NCBI RefSeq assembly: GCF_003115845.1
Contig: NZ_KZ819027.1
Location: forward strand, 57,201-121,200
Direction: 5' to 3'
DNA length: 64,000 nucleotides
Source of the DNA: Brenneria roseae subsp. roseae
GTDB taxonomy: Bacteria; Pseudomonadota; Gammaproteobacteria; Enterobacterales; Enterobacteriaceae
The translations under genes were made by a program, and so were the position numbers. The notes beneath the pieces were generated by a model that made no database searches, had not been told where the DNA came from, and worked only from the letters and a program-made list of their open reading frames with translations. This document shows, one piece after another, positions 27,139 to 36,441 of this stretch; position 1 is the stretch's first letter; the number at the start of each line of letters is the position of its first letter.

Positions 27139-27449
27139 AAAAGGTGAGTCTGGAACGTTCACCCAGCGCCGCGGGTCCGCCATCCGATCGCTTGAAACGC
27201 TGAAATTTCACCCGAAAATCACCTTTTTTATCGGCGAGAACGGTTCCGGAAAATCCACGCTGCTGGAATCGCTTGCGGTGTCGATGGGGTTTAATCCTGA
27301 AGGCGGCACAAAAAACTTAAACCACGATCTTCCAGTTCAGCGAAGAGAGTATTCAGCAGGTGGCCTATGAGGAGACGGAGCATTATCAGATCACCCGTTT
27401 GTTCCTGAATAACCCTGAACGAATGCTCCGGAAACTGATGGCGGAATAA
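27137..27449 (+). pseudogene. AAA ATPase gene with internal deletion and frameshift
   Basis: The first part encodes AIRSLETLKFHPKITFFIGE then NGSGKSTLLESLAVSMGFNP, a Walker A ATPase start. After GGTKN the frame breaks. The +1 frame then encodes the natural C-terminus of the same kind of protein, IFQFSEESIQQVAYEETEHY then QITRLFLNNPERMLRKLMAE-stop. The middle, including Walker B, is missing. A full-length relative would be about 230-250 aa. The start codon also seems lost, with the frame merging into the end of dmlR. I infer one deletion that removed the central region. Confidence 0.75.
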
Positions 27450-27552
27450 AGGATGAATATAAACCGATGGATACGCCGCATTCCATAACAGTAATGCAAC
27501 GCCTGTGTTCTTCTTTATTGTTTTGATTTTATTGCTTGGATAGGGATAAAAA

Positions 27553-28044
27553 ATGAAATGTTTGAATTGCGATAACGATGCGCTAAAAGAATCTGGCCTG
27601 TGCCCGGAATGCGAGAAAATGGAGATGCGGAAGATAAACGGTATTTTATATCTTCCCGCATTGGGACTGATTCTGTCTCTGATCCTGGCGCCGTTTTCTC
27701 TATTTTCTATTGTCAGAGCGATGGTTATTCATTTTCAACAAACCGGGTTTATTGGCTATTTCGGCTTATTTGTCGTGTTTTGCCAGTTGGTTTCCCTTTT
27801 GATGGCGCTATTCGCCGCGCTGACTTTTTTTAGCAGGAAAAAGGGTACGCGTAATATCATGATTGCCTATTATGGCATTAATTTTGTCGTTATCTGTTGT
27901 ATGACGCTACTTCCGGCACAGCTGTTTAATATGGCGCTGGACAGAAATGATATTGCTGCGCTTATGTCCGCGACCATCGGCGTGGCGGGTTGGATACCGT
28001 ACTTTATTTTTTCGAAAAGAGTGCCGGTTGTTTTCAGTAAATAA
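27553..28044 (+). CDS. DUF2569-like membrane protein with N-terminal zinc ribbon
   Basis: A 163-aa protein. Residues 1-25 hold two CxxC pairs (MKCLNCDNDA, LCPECEKMEMRKI), likely a zinc ribbon. Four hydrophobic segments follow, with INGILYLPALGLILSLILAP, a start typical of DUF2569 membrane proteins. No catalytic motif is visible and the function is unknown. It stands alone between the ATPase remnant and the fimbrial operon; AGGGAT lies upstream of the ATG. Base composition is AT-richer than dmlA. Confidence 0.75.
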   Translation: MKCLNCDNDALKESGLCPECEKMEMRKINGILYLPALGLILSLILAPFSLFSIVRAMVIHFQQTGFIGYFGLFVVFCQLVSLLMALFAALTFFSRKKGTRNIMIAYYGINFVVICCMTLLPAQLFNMALDRNDIAALMSATIGVAGWIPYFIFSKRVPVVFSK

Positions 28045-28175
28045 AGTATTTAACGCTCGCTCATTTATTAAATGAAACATCAGCCGGTCATTGCCCGCCG
28101 GAGACGATCCGGCGGCGTTCGGGTGACGGCTGCCGCTCTCCCGGTTCAGGTTGCGTACGATATCGATTGAAACCA

Positions 28176-28721
28176 TTACAGATAACTTAATTTAAAATTC
28201 GCCGTTGCGACGTAATCGCCAGCCTGAATCAGGTCGTCCCGTATTTTTTCAATACGGGCTGAAAATGGAATCGCGTTATCCCCACTTTGCAGGGCGATCG
28301 CGCCGGTGCTGTCGTTTATACCCATCAATTTATTATCATGATAAATACCGATGGCAATGCCCCTGGCGTTGGAGAGGCTGTCCAGCGCCAATCGTTTGGG
28401 TAACAATGATTCCTCCCGGCCTAAAAAACTGACGGTGACGCTTTGGTATGTATCAAGGTTGCAATCGGTTAGATTAATCGTAAAGTCGTGCCAGCTACCG
28501 TAACCGTTGGCTTTTATGTCCTGGGTCGAGACTTCGTTCATATTGACCACAATGTCCCTGGCCTCGGTACTGACATTACAGGGCGCATCAACGACCAAAA
28601 CATGGAAGGTGACATCATGATCGGTGAGCGGTGTTTTGGTCTGGCTGGCGGTTGTTTCTGAAATAAAAGCCATCATGCCGGCGGTGATGGACAAAAGGGT
28701 GTTGCAAGCAATTCTTCTCAT
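28176..28721 (-). CDS. Minor fimbrial subunit
   Basis: A 181-aa pilin-type protein, last gene of the fimbrial operon. Signal peptide residues 1-26 (LLSITAGMMAFISETTAS), then the pilin pattern: a Cys in VVDAPCNVS, a second Cys in INLTDCNLDTYQSVTV and the C-terminal beta strand YVATANFKLSYL that donates to the next subunit. It is probably a tip, adaptor or terminator subunit exported by the usher encoded upstream. It lies 122 bp after the adhesin gene. Confidence 0.85.
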   Translation of the reverse strand: MRRIACNTLLSITAGMMAFISETTASQTKTPLTDHDVTFHVLVVDAPCNVSTEARDIVVNMNEVSTQDIKANGYGSWHDFTINLTDCNLDTYQSVTVSFLGREESLLPKRLALDSLSNARGIAIGIYHDNKLMGINDSTGAIALQSGDNAIPFSARIEKIRDDLIQAGDYVATANFKLSYL

Positions 28722-28842
28722 TACGGTATGGTCTCTTTATCGTTTGTTGATAGACGCTGTTCGTCCTGTTTCACTTTGCCGGCATGTGGGCGAGAGGGGA
28801 GAACGTCTTGCTATCATTCGAAATCCCAGGCGGCATGGCGAA

Positions 28843-29880
28843 TTAATAATAATTAAATCGCAGAATGATGTTTTTTTCGGTATCACCCACTATCGCCGGA
28901 CCAGATGCATATAACTGGGCTACATAGCGTCGTTCGACGATGCCGCTTGAGGTTGTTAAACCATCAACAAAATCAATAAATTGATTAAATTTCACATTAT
29001 TTCCGTTGCGCGTATCTGCTATTTTCAGCATTGAACCATTACTCATGTCCATGCCATCCGTCCCGACGAGAGTATTTCCTCGGGAAGCGGCATCGAAATT
29101 GACGGACAGATCGAAACCTTTGCCACAGTCTTCGCCGCCATCGGTGGAGACATCGATACGGAATTCCTGTTGTGCCAGTACGCCGGCTTCCGATCCTGCC
29201 CATGCTTTAATCGTACCGAAGTCAATGTAGCTGTCGGGCGACACCACAATATTGGCCGCACACTGCATGATTTCAATGCCGTGAAGCCCCGACAGGCTCA
29301 ACCCATAGTTACTGTTCGGCTTATTATTGATACCGCCCTCGCCATCGATCTGGAAAACTTTCAGGGCGTTGACGCCGGCGGTGGTATCGGTGATTTCTCC
29401 CGTTTTTTCGAGGTAGAGTTGTACCGTGACGTTTAACATCGTCGGATTTTTAGGGGGGAGCGTGCCGCTGGGACCCGGAGCGATCCATTGTCCGGTGGAG
29501 ACTCGGGATGCCGTGGTGCCGCCATTCGTAATAATCCCTAAATCCTCTCCGTTATAGATGATGCCGATTCCAATGCCCTGGCTGATGACTTTTCCTTCAG
29601 GATTTGGATAGAAATACGATAGTTCTCCCTGTGGTCTCACGGTGTAATAAGCCCAACAGGCGAGATTTCGGGTATAGCTTTTTGACGTCCAGAGACGGCT
29701 GCCGACGGGCAAGGTTGCCGGAATTTTTAGCGTTCCGACATCCTCGTAATCCGATACCGGCCCGGTGACGGTTCCCAGTCGGCATTCCAGCGCGCTGGCG
29801 CTGAAGGAGGTCAGCGCCAGCAGGAAGAGTATGGCGCATGGCGTGACATGATATTTTCTACTAATTAATAACCAAGACAT
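28843..29880 (-). CDS. Fimbrial adhesin / tip protein
   Basis: A 345-aa exported protein with a signal peptide (CAILFLLALTSFSASA), a cysteine-containing N-terminal lectin-like half and a C-terminal pilin domain (CAANIVVSPDSYIDFGTIKA, then DCGKGFDLSVNF, ending KNIILRFNYY). The two-domain size of about 345 aa is typical of tip adhesins. I took ATG 29878-29880 (MSWLLISRKYH); the open frame extends upstream into the chaperone gene. The ligand is unknown. Confidence 0.82.
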   Translation of the reverse strand: MSWLLISRKYHVTPCAILFLLALTSFSASALECRLGTVTGPVSDYEDVGTLKIPATLPVGSRLWTSKSYTRNLACWAYYTVRPQGELSYFYPNPEGKVISQGIGIGIIYNGEDLGIITNGGTTASRVSTGQWIAPGPSGTLPPKNPTMLNVTVQLYLEKTGEITDTTAGVNALKVFQIDGEGGINNKPNSNYGLSLSGLHGIEIMQCAANIVVSPDSYIDFGTIKAWAGSEAGVLAQQEFRIDVSTDGGEDCGKGFDLSVNFDAASRGNTLVGTDGMDMSNGSMLKIADTRNGNNVKFNQFIDFVDGLTTSSGIVERRYVAQLYASGPAIVGDTEKNIILRFNYY

Positions 29881-29914
29881 AGCTAATTCCTGATGTTGAA
29901 TCGATCGCCCTGTT

Positions 29915-30664
29915 TCATCCTTGATTAACAGGCTGACAATGGTTTTGCGTACAGGTAAACGGTAATTCCAGATGCCCGCCGTAATCATTCACGTAGTACA
30001 GATAGAAAGTATTGACCGTATTATCCGTCACGCTGATGCTGCTCGTTGAGCGTGGCGCCAGCATAAAGGCCTTTCCATCTAATAAGCTGGCCGGATTCGG
30101 ATTTGTATTTTTTGACTGCTTTAAAATATTGCTTACGGTGATGTAATACGGCGTCGGGTTTTCTACGGTAAACGTTTTCCCCGTTTTTCTGATGATTAAT
30201 TTTTTCTGCCATATATCGTTTTTATCTGGCGTAATGCCTCGGGGGCGAAAAAATACTTTAATTTCTGATTGAATGGCAATCTGTAATACGTTGGCCTTTT
30301 CCGGTTTGGGCGGAATTTCCCGTACATTCAAATAAAAGAGCGATTCACGATCTTTTGGCAATTGGATAATCTGTGCTGTTTTTACCAAACGGATCAGGCT
30401 GTAGCCTCTGGGTTCAATACGTTGCAACGGCGGCAACACCATCAGCGGCGCCGTCATTTTATTGTGATGTTCATCCGTCAGCCAGGCCTGTGCCAGAAAG
30501 GGATTCTCTGCGTTTTGATTCATTAATGTCACCGTGGCCGATTGTTCGTCATCATTAAAAATGACGCGGGTACGATCGAGATTAATTGCGCTATATGCTG
30601 CGGGAAGCAAAAAAACACTGCTGATAAATAACCCTATCGTTCGCATATAAGAGGACGATTTCAT
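29915..30664 (-). CDS. Periplasmic fimbrial chaperone, PapD family
   Basis: Periplasmic chaperone (249 aa) that folds pilin subunits by donor-strand complementation. Signal peptide, then INLDRTRVIFNDDEQSATVT, the NVREIPPKP signature and IKVFFRPRGI; the last two flank the conserved pilin-binding strand. C-terminal Cys pair in LPFTCTQNHCQ. The start at 30664 (MKSSSYMRT) has GGAGAG seven bases upstream; a longer frame begins at 30694 inside the usher gene. It lies 26 bp after the usher stop. Confidence 0.93.
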   Translation of the reverse strand: MKSSSYMRTIGLFISSVFLLPAAYSAINLDRTRVIFNDDEQSATVTLMNQNAENPFLAQAWLTDEHHNKMTAPLMVLPPLQRIEPRGYSLIRLVKTAQIIQLPKDRESLFYLNVREIPPKPEKANVLQIAIQSEIKVFFRPRGITPDKNDIWQKKLIIRKTGKTFTVENPTPYYITVSNILKQSKNTNPNPASLLDGKAFMLAPRSTSSISVTDNTVNTFYLYYVNDYGGHLELPFTCTQNHCQPVNQG

Positions 30665-30690
30665 AAATAACTCTCCGAAATTTTTGCTGT

Positions 30691-33201
30691 TCAATTAGCT
30701 GGTTTGCACGGTAAAAGAAGCGACTCAAGATGATTCAGGTTTGCCGGTAAAGTAATATGGCACTGTGTTTTCCCGTCCCATATCACGCTCAGGGTTTCAT
30801 TGGGCGATACGCCTGTTATATAGGCCTGCCCGTTATCGGTAATCATGGCGATATCACGACCTTTCCTGTTTTTCACCAGTGCGGCAAAAGGCGGGAATTT
30901 GCCATTATTCAATGTCACGTGCCCCAATATTTTTTCCCCGCTGACAACATCAAATTTGCGGTAGCCAATGGCGCCTTCCGTCAGCGTGCCCTGAACGACA
31001 GTGGTCGTTGCTTCAATATTTTCAGGTAGTTTCTGTACATCAATACGTGTCGAAACGTCATAATAACTGCTGGTGTTGGCGATAACGGCCAGACCGTTCC
31101 GGTTGGTTTTCACCTGGCTGCCGGAAAACGGTACGTCGGCCTGTCCATCCGTATCGACCATGATGCGCGTTCCGCCGTTGTTTCCTTTGGGGTGTGCGGC
31201 TACGCCGTGTCTGGTCGCGGTAACGCCACCGCGAAGCGCACCGCTCAGATAGGTGTAACTATCCTGTTGCCAGGCAATTCCCACATTGGCATCGGCCATC
31301 GGCGCGAGGCGTGTGTAGTTACCGCTCAGATACATATTTTCCCGGCTGTCGTAACGCGTACTCAGGTTCCAGGAACTCCCCGGGTTAACATTGTTGGTAT
31401 AGGTGAGCGTCTGATTACTTCCGCGGTTATCGTGTCCGGTGCTGTAACTCAGGCGTTCTTTTTCCCCGAGTGGAATGGAAAAGCTCAGATACAGGCTATC
31501 GTCCTGGCGTTTATTGAATTCGGTCCGGTAAGCGGAAAAATTGATCGCAATGCCTTTGAAAGCGCCAATATCGACGTATTTGTTCAGTGAAATACCGTAA
31601 CGATCCTGCTGTGTGGCATTCCAGTAGGTTTGATGCGTATACGACAAATACGTGGATAATCCGCTTAGCAGCGTTTGTTTTTCCCGCGTCGCAAAGTTTT
31701 TGGCGAGCGTCAGGGTGTAGCGTTCTTTCTCATTGTGATACCTGTCGTCATGATTCAGGGTGTAAAGGTATTGCGACATACTCATGTACGTCTTTTCCGA
31801 AAAACGGTAACCAGCGAAACTGATCTGACTGTCGATGGAGTCAAAATATTTTGACCAGTTCAGGGAAAAAGAGTGGCCGGTCAGGGATGAGGATGTTGTC
31901 GGGATCGTCGCATGTGATTGCGTAATGTCGGCAGACAGCGCGCCAAGCAGATACAGGTTTCTCCCAATCCCTGCCGACCAGGACTGATAATTGTCGGACA
32001 GGATGGCGCCGCCGTACACCGACCAGGCGTTGGATAATCCCCACGATGCTTCCGCCGCAGAAAATGCCGGCCCCTGTATATGATGATCCGTATCCGACGG
32101 CCTGCCCGCGGAAAGCTTATATTGCACGTGTCCCGGACGCGTTAGATAAGGCAGGCTGGCCGCCTCGGTTTGGAACGTGGTGACCGTGCCATCTTCTTCC
32201 GTCACCCTGACATCCATTGTCCCACTGATGCCATTTTTCAGATCCTGAATGGCAAACGGGCCGGCGGGAACGGTAGTCTCATAGACCATCCGGCCGTTTT
32301 GCATGACGGTGACCGTTGCGTTGGATTTGGCGACACCTCGAATTTCAGGCGCGTAGCCCCGTTGCGAAGGCGGCAACATATTTTCGTTGTTTTCTACTGA
32401 AATACCGGTGAAGCGATAGCTGTCGAACAGGTCGCTATTGAAGTACATTTCGCCAAGTTTTAAATCTGCTGATAGCGTCGGCAGAGGACGATAGGCATAA
32501 AACTGATCCCACGAAAACCGATCGCGGGTTGAGTGGTTGGACTTATAAAGGAAATAGCGATAGTCCGCGCGATAACGCCACGCGCCCAGATTAAAGCCGG
32601 CGGTGCCGTAGCTGCTTAAATAGCGTGAAGCGTCCCCATTATGGGTATCGTGGCGTATGTTGCCGACCAGATTGTAGTCCAGCAGCGCGCCGCCAATGCC
32701 GTGATCCCATTGTTCCGGTGGAACCCAGTTGCTGTCGTTATACATCAGCCATGCCTGGGGGATAGTAATGTTGAGGCTTCCCATACCAATCTGGTTGGAG
32801 ATTTTTACACCGGGAATGGGCGTCAGATCGACACACATTCCGTCGTTCCATAACACGATTTCTTTCCGCGCTTCTTTTTTCAGCGCCAGCTTGTCTACGA
32901 TATCCGGCGGGAGGCAGGCCGTTGGCTTAGTGATGTGATTGCCGTTTGGCAGATAGCTCACCATCTGCTGGCGTATTTCCCGGGAGTTGACTTTAATCGA
33001 TAGCAGGTATTCCCCAGGTGTAACGTATTCAGGATCGGAAAAATGGCTAAGGTCAATTTCGTTACGTTCATCGACATCCAGTACGTTAATATTAAACTCT
33101 GTTGCACCGGGGGAAGTTGTACCCAACGATAAAATAAAAATACCATAGTGAAATAACGCGCGTTTAATTTTTTCTTTGAACATAATAATTGTCATATTCA
33201 T
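30691..33201 (-). CDS. Fimbrial outer-membrane usher
   Basis: FimD/PapC-family outer-membrane usher (836 aa) that secretes and assembles pilus subunits. Visible domains: signal peptide, N-terminal periplasmic domain (FNINVLDVDERNEIDLSHF), beta-barrel with plug (PPSQRGYAPEIRGVAKSNAT, GPFAIQDL) and C-terminal domain ending in a Cys pair (WDGKTQCHITLP, LLLPCKPAN). Met codons at 33195 and 33183 are alternative starts. The operon order pilin, usher, chaperone, adhesin, minor pilin resembles MR/P- and Mrk-type fimbriae. Confidence 0.95.
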   Translation of the reverse strand: MNMTIIMFKEKIKRALFHYGIFILSLGTTSPGATEFNINVLDVDERNEIDLSHFSDPEYVTPGEYLLSIKVNSREIRQQMVSYLPNGNHITKPTACLPPDIVDKLALKKEARKEIVLWNDGMCVDLTPIPGVKISNQIGMGSLNITIPQAWLMYNDSNWVPPEQWDHGIGGALLDYNLVGNIRHDTHNGDASRYLSSYGTAGFNLGAWRYRADYRYFLYKSNHSTRDRFSWDQFYAYRPLPTLSADLKLGEMYFNSDLFDSYRFTGISVENNENMLPPSQRGYAPEIRGVAKSNATVTVMQNGRMVYETTVPAGPFAIQDLKNGISGTMDVRVTEEDGTVTTFQTEAASLPYLTRPGHVQYKLSAGRPSDTDHHIQGPAFSAAEASWGLSNAWSVYGGAILSDNYQSWSAGIGRNLYLLGALSADITQSHATIPTTSSSLTGHSFSLNWSKYFDSIDSQISFAGYRFSEKTYMSMSQYLYTLNHDDRYHNEKERYTLTLAKNFATREKQTLLSGLSTYLSYTHQTYWNATQQDRYGISLNKYVDIGAFKGIAINFSAYRTEFNKRQDDSLYLSFSIPLGEKERLSYSTGHDNRGSNQTLTYTNNVNPGSSWNLSTRYDSRENMYLSGNYTRLAPMADANVGIAWQQDSYTYLSGALRGGVTATRHGVAAHPKGNNGGTRIMVDTDGQADVPFSGSQVKTNRNGLAVIANTSSYYDVSTRIDVQKLPENIEATTTVVQGTLTEGAIGYRKFDVVSGEKILGHVTLNNGKFPPFAALVKNRKGRDIAMITDNGQAYITGVSPNETLSVIWDGKTQCHITLPANLNHLESLLLPCKPAN

Positions 33202-33434
33202 GGTCTGCGCGTGCTTTTAAAATAAAAACCTGCGAAAATTGTGTATTCAAAAAATGGTAAAACACCAGTCGGGCAGCGCTCTTACGGTGGCACAGTCAAC
33301 TCTCGGGCATCCATTTCCTATCAAATGAATTCACTCGAAAGAATAAAACGCTGACATTGAGAAAAATCATCTTCATTATTTCTCTGTTCAGGTAAGGGTT
33401 CTGGCGTCGGCGTCCTTGCCGTTAACTCCATTAT

Positions 33435-33983
33435 TTATTGATAAGAGACGACGAAATTAGCGGTACTGGCAAAAGTACCGGTCATGATTGCCGCCGCCTC
33501 TCCTTCCTGCGGTACCGGAAGTTTTTCAACATAAGAGGTAAATGAGAATGTGTTATCGCCATTTGCCAGCGGTGTAGCGGGAACCGCAGGGGTGATACCA
33601 TCAAATTTAATTTTGCTACCGGAATATTCAACGGCAATACCTGCACCGGATGCGCTGCCATTTAATGCCAGTAACTCGTTATTCGTGCCGGAAGCGCTCC
33701 CGCCTGAAAAAACGATTTTAGCGCTTGTTGCCGTATCAAGACTGCAATTCTTCAGCGTAATATCAAATACTTTAATATCAGATGTACCGCCGTTTTCTAA
33801 AACGGTCTTGCTGATTTCACCAAATTCTACCGTTTGTTGCAGATCTTCCTGAGAAACCGAACATGGCGTATCAATAATTTTCCCTTTAAATGTGACTGAA
33901 CCATTATGTGAGTCAGCGGCATTAGCACCCAAAGAACACATCATTGTGACGATGGATGTCAGGGCGATTTTTGATAATTTCAT
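33435..33983 (-). CDS. Major fimbrial subunit (type 1-like pilin)
   Basis: A 182-aa major pilin. Signal peptide residues 1-22 (LTSIVTMMCSLGANA), mature N-terminus ADSHNGSVTFKGKIIDTPCS, the disulfide partner in ITLKNCSLDTATSAKIVFSG and the C-terminal ASTANFVVSYQ strand. It resembles MrpA/FimA-type pilins. First gene of the operon and separated from the usher by 233 bp, a common arrangement allowing higher expression of the main subunit. Confidence 0.92.
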   Translation of the reverse strand: MKLSKIALTSIVTMMCSLGANAADSHNGSVTFKGKIIDTPCSVSQEDLQQTVEFGEISKTVLENGGTSDIKVFDITLKNCSLDTATSAKIVFSGGSASGTNNELLALNGSASGAGIAVEYSGSKIKFDGITPAVPATPLANGDNTFSFTSYVEKLPVPQEGEAAAIMTGTFASTANFVVSYQ

Positions 33984-34812
33984 AATATATACTCTCTTTG
34001 AATCTACGATATGTTGATAAAAAACTTCAAAAAATACATTAATGAAGATGTCTGTGATTATAAAAACAGCGGCAAAAATTACCTTCCTTGAAAAAGAGAG
34101 CAGCGACCCAGCGTCATCATGTCGTAACTATTCCACGAATATACACTCTGGGTATCTCACCCTTTATTTAAAGGAATGAATGTAACTTCTATCGCGTTCT
34201 TAGTGACCGACTTGGTAACCGATCAATTTTTCCCTGATGCCATTTCAGCACTGTCAGGATGTGTGGGTATGGTATGTACGCTCACCTTGTTGGTCAAATG
34301 TATTATTTATTTTGGTTTTATTTAGATTATATGTCTTAAATTTATGTTTATTTAGAATAAAGCTCTGATTTCTATTTTTTGGAATTATATTGTATGAATC
34401 AATAAAATCTTCAGCCTGATGGGGAAAATTTATTTTAATTCAATGCGTTATTTAATTTTATGATTTTACCAAAAGGATAGGCGGCTATTTATTTTTTGAT
34501 TTTATAAAAATAATAAAATGTGTTTTTATCTATATAAAACTTAAATATAAATAAAATATCCTTTGACAATAAATAGGTAAGTTTTTATCCTTCCCGACGC
34601 CATAATCTATGTAATTTATATAAATTTTATTTTTATATAGCTAAATAATTCGAGCCGCAGGAAGGCAGCCAACGGCTGGCCTTCGGTGAGATTTGAACGC
34701 GGCTTGCAGTGGCCCCGCCGGGGCGAGGCCCAGGGAGGGGGCGGGTAAGCTATCAGGACCGTTATATAACGCTTAAATAGCGTCACACCTTAGTCGTAAT
34801 GGAAGAGTCTTT
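33984..34812. other. AT-rich divergent control region with one interspersed repeat
   Basis: About 830 bp between the fimbrial operon and the divergent regulator genes. Most is very AT-rich, as is common at silenced fimbrial promoters bound by H-NS. A GC-rich repeat copy sits near the right end. I saw no invertible promoter segment and no recombinase gene, so control by phase inversion is unlikely here. Confidence 0.6.
34636..34746 (+). repeat. Interspersed repeat, copy 1
   Basis: The segment opens CTAAATAATTCGAGCCGCAG, contains TTTGAACGCGGCTTGC and GGGGCGAGGCCCAG, and is GC-rich within AT-rich surroundings. The same ordered blocks recur near 48505-48590 (TTAAATAATTCGGGTTGCAG, TTTTGAACGCCGCTTGC, GGGGCGAGGCTCA), so it is a member of a dispersed non-coding repeat family. 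Similar elements are common in genomes of this bacterial group, as far as I recall. Confidence 0.65.
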
Positions 34813-35562
34813 ATGATTTATTTGATTAATCATTTAATCCTTTTTAATGAAAAGGATGGAACGCTTGCCTGGCGCGATCGTGAGAATGAGGCTATCTCTC
34901 TTGGTTTTCCAGTTTCCCGGTTATTTCTTCTACTCATGGAGAATGCGGGGGTGACGTTAAGCCGTGAGGTCTTACTAAAAGAAGCATTGGAGAAGAATGC
35001 GCTTTCTCCTTCTATCAATAACCTTAATAATTATCTCTCATTATTAAGAAAAGCATTGCGGGAGTTTGAGCTTGCAGAGGCGATAGTGACGATCCCTAAA
35101 TTGGGTGTTGTTTTTAATGTTACCAGTATCGAGTGTTATCAAAATGAAGACGAGATTGGGAGTAAGGAAGAGGCGGAGGTAACGGTTCGTCGCGCAGAGA
35201 AACCAGCATTATCGATACGTTATCACGTCGTATCTGAACCGATTGATAAACGCCAATATGCAAAGTTTTTTCTTGTTTTAGGTGGGGTGTTTATCCTTAT
35301 TTTGGGTTTGCTGATGAATTACAATCCTTTTCCCTATCGATATCTCTCGAGTGTGGATGTGCAGGGAAAGTGCGATCTGTTCTATTTGTATGACAGCGTT
35401 GATTACCCTATTCCGACAGACTATGAAAGTCTGTGTGCAGATAATGTTTTGTTTTTCTTGTCAAAGAACATACATATCTCTGGAGACCTGAATAAAAAAA
35501 CTGAGATTGTGATTTCCTGTAATAAAGATGGTAAAGGATGTGTGACATATGTTAATAATTAA
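34813..35562 (+). CDS. Membrane-anchored winged-helix regulator (MarT/CadC/ToxR type)
   Basis: A 249-aa one-pass membrane regulator. Residues 1-105 form an OmpR/CadC-type winged helix (LILFNEKDGTLAWRDRENEA, LSPSINNLNNYLSLLRKALR, EAIVTIPKLGVVFNVTSI). A cytoplasmic linker, one membrane helix (AKFFLVLGGVFILILGLLM) and a short periplasmic domain with three cysteines follow. Its stop overlaps the next gene, which is FidL-like; in Salmonella MarT-FidL has the same arrangement. It is divergent from the fimbrial operon, so control of fimbriae is plausible but inferred. Confidence 0.8.
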   Translation: MIYLINHLILFNEKDGTLAWRDRENEAISLGFPVSRLFLLLMENAGVTLSREVLLKEALEKNALSPSINNLNNYLSLLRKALREFELAEAIVTIPKLGVVFNVTSIECYQNEDEIGSKEEAEVTVRRAEKPALSIRYHVVSEPIDKRQYAKFFLVLGGVFILILGLLMNYNPFPYRYLSSVDVQGKCDLFYLYDSVDYPIPTDYESLCADNVLFFLSKNIHISGDLNKKTEIVISCNKDGKGCVTYVNN

Positions 35563-36028
35563 AGTAAGAAGGCGTATTGTTTTCATCGCTATAGTATTAC
35601 TTATTGCTTTTTTATTGAGTATGTCATTTTGTCTGAAAGTTAATTTATATAAAAAAACGCTGATGTGTCAGGCCGAAGCCAAGATCAAGATAAAAGGAAA
35701 CAATAATAATGACATCAGAAAAGAATATAATGTCTATTTCTATCTGAATGATAAAAATAGAGCACTGGTATTGGTTAATGGAATTTACATCGGGGAAGAC
35801 GGTGTACCGCTAACCATCCGGCGAGTCTTCAGCTTTGATGCTATCTGGAGCTCGTATCATTTGGTTGTTCGCAATATCGCGGTAGATAAGAATATCAATG
35901 ACAATGCGCCGGACAATGCTATTCCCATACTTGGCGAGAATGATGTGATAAAAATAGAAATGCTGACAAAATATACCTATCTGATCAGCACCGTACAGTC
36001 AAAGATGGCATGCAATATTCGTGATTAG
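35549..36028 (+). CDS. FidL-like membrane protein
   Basis: A 159-aa protein with a basic N-terminus (MLIIKVRRRI), one membrane helix (VFIAIVLLIAFLLSMSF) and a periplasmic domain that repeats a pattern seen in FidL-like proteins (CQAEAKIKIKG then NVYFYLNDKNRALVLVNGIY). Two cysteines, C39 and C156, could pair. It overlaps the preceding regulator gene by 14 bp, implying translational coupling. It probably modulates the regulator's periplasmic sensing. The FidL call rests on architecture and context plus moderate resemblance. Confidence 0.68.
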   Translation: MLIIKVRRRIVFIAIVLLIAFLLSMSFCLKVNLYKKTLMCQAEAKIKIKGNNNNDIRKEYNVYFYLNDKNRALVLVNGIYIGEDGVPLTIRRVFSFDAIWSSYHLVVRNIAVDKNINDNAPDNAIPILGENDVIKIEMLTKYTYLISTVQSKMACNIRD

Positions 36029-36441
36029 AGAACATTCTTGTGTTATTGCCTTGTTTTCAGTTCCCCCGAACCTTGTGACAGAAGTCATACCGGAAACTAT
36101 CTGGTAAAGCGGGCCATCCGCTTTTAGATAAGGTCCTGCGTGCCTGCACAGCGTGTCATGTTTTAGCGCATTTTACTGAAAAATCCGGTTTCGGGGGCGA
36201 CTCTCCGGATAGCCGTTTCTGATGTCAATCAACCAGCGGTGTCATGGCGTCGCGTTTGTGGTTCTGATGCGAACATCTTCGATTTCTTTGACTCTCGTAG
36301 GCCCGGCGGAATCTTTTCGTGTGCGGTTTTTCTGAATATTGATAAAACGCTATTTGATAGCTTTCACAGTTAATGCGATGTGATTTCGCTATAGTGTTAA
36401 CAATGCATTGAGGCCGTTTTTAAATGTGAAGAGAATAATTG
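36029..36441. other. Intergenic region between the FidL-like and LysR genes
   Basis: About 410 bp with mixed composition. No frame with a plausible start and recognisable product was found on either strand, and no clear terminator follows the FidL-like gene. The last ~60 bp before 36442 presumably hold the LysR gene promoter. Confidence 0.5.

Noticed and set aside
33984..34635. Possible invertible fimbrial promoter
   Set aside because: No matching long inverted repeats and no tyrosine recombinase gene found nearby.
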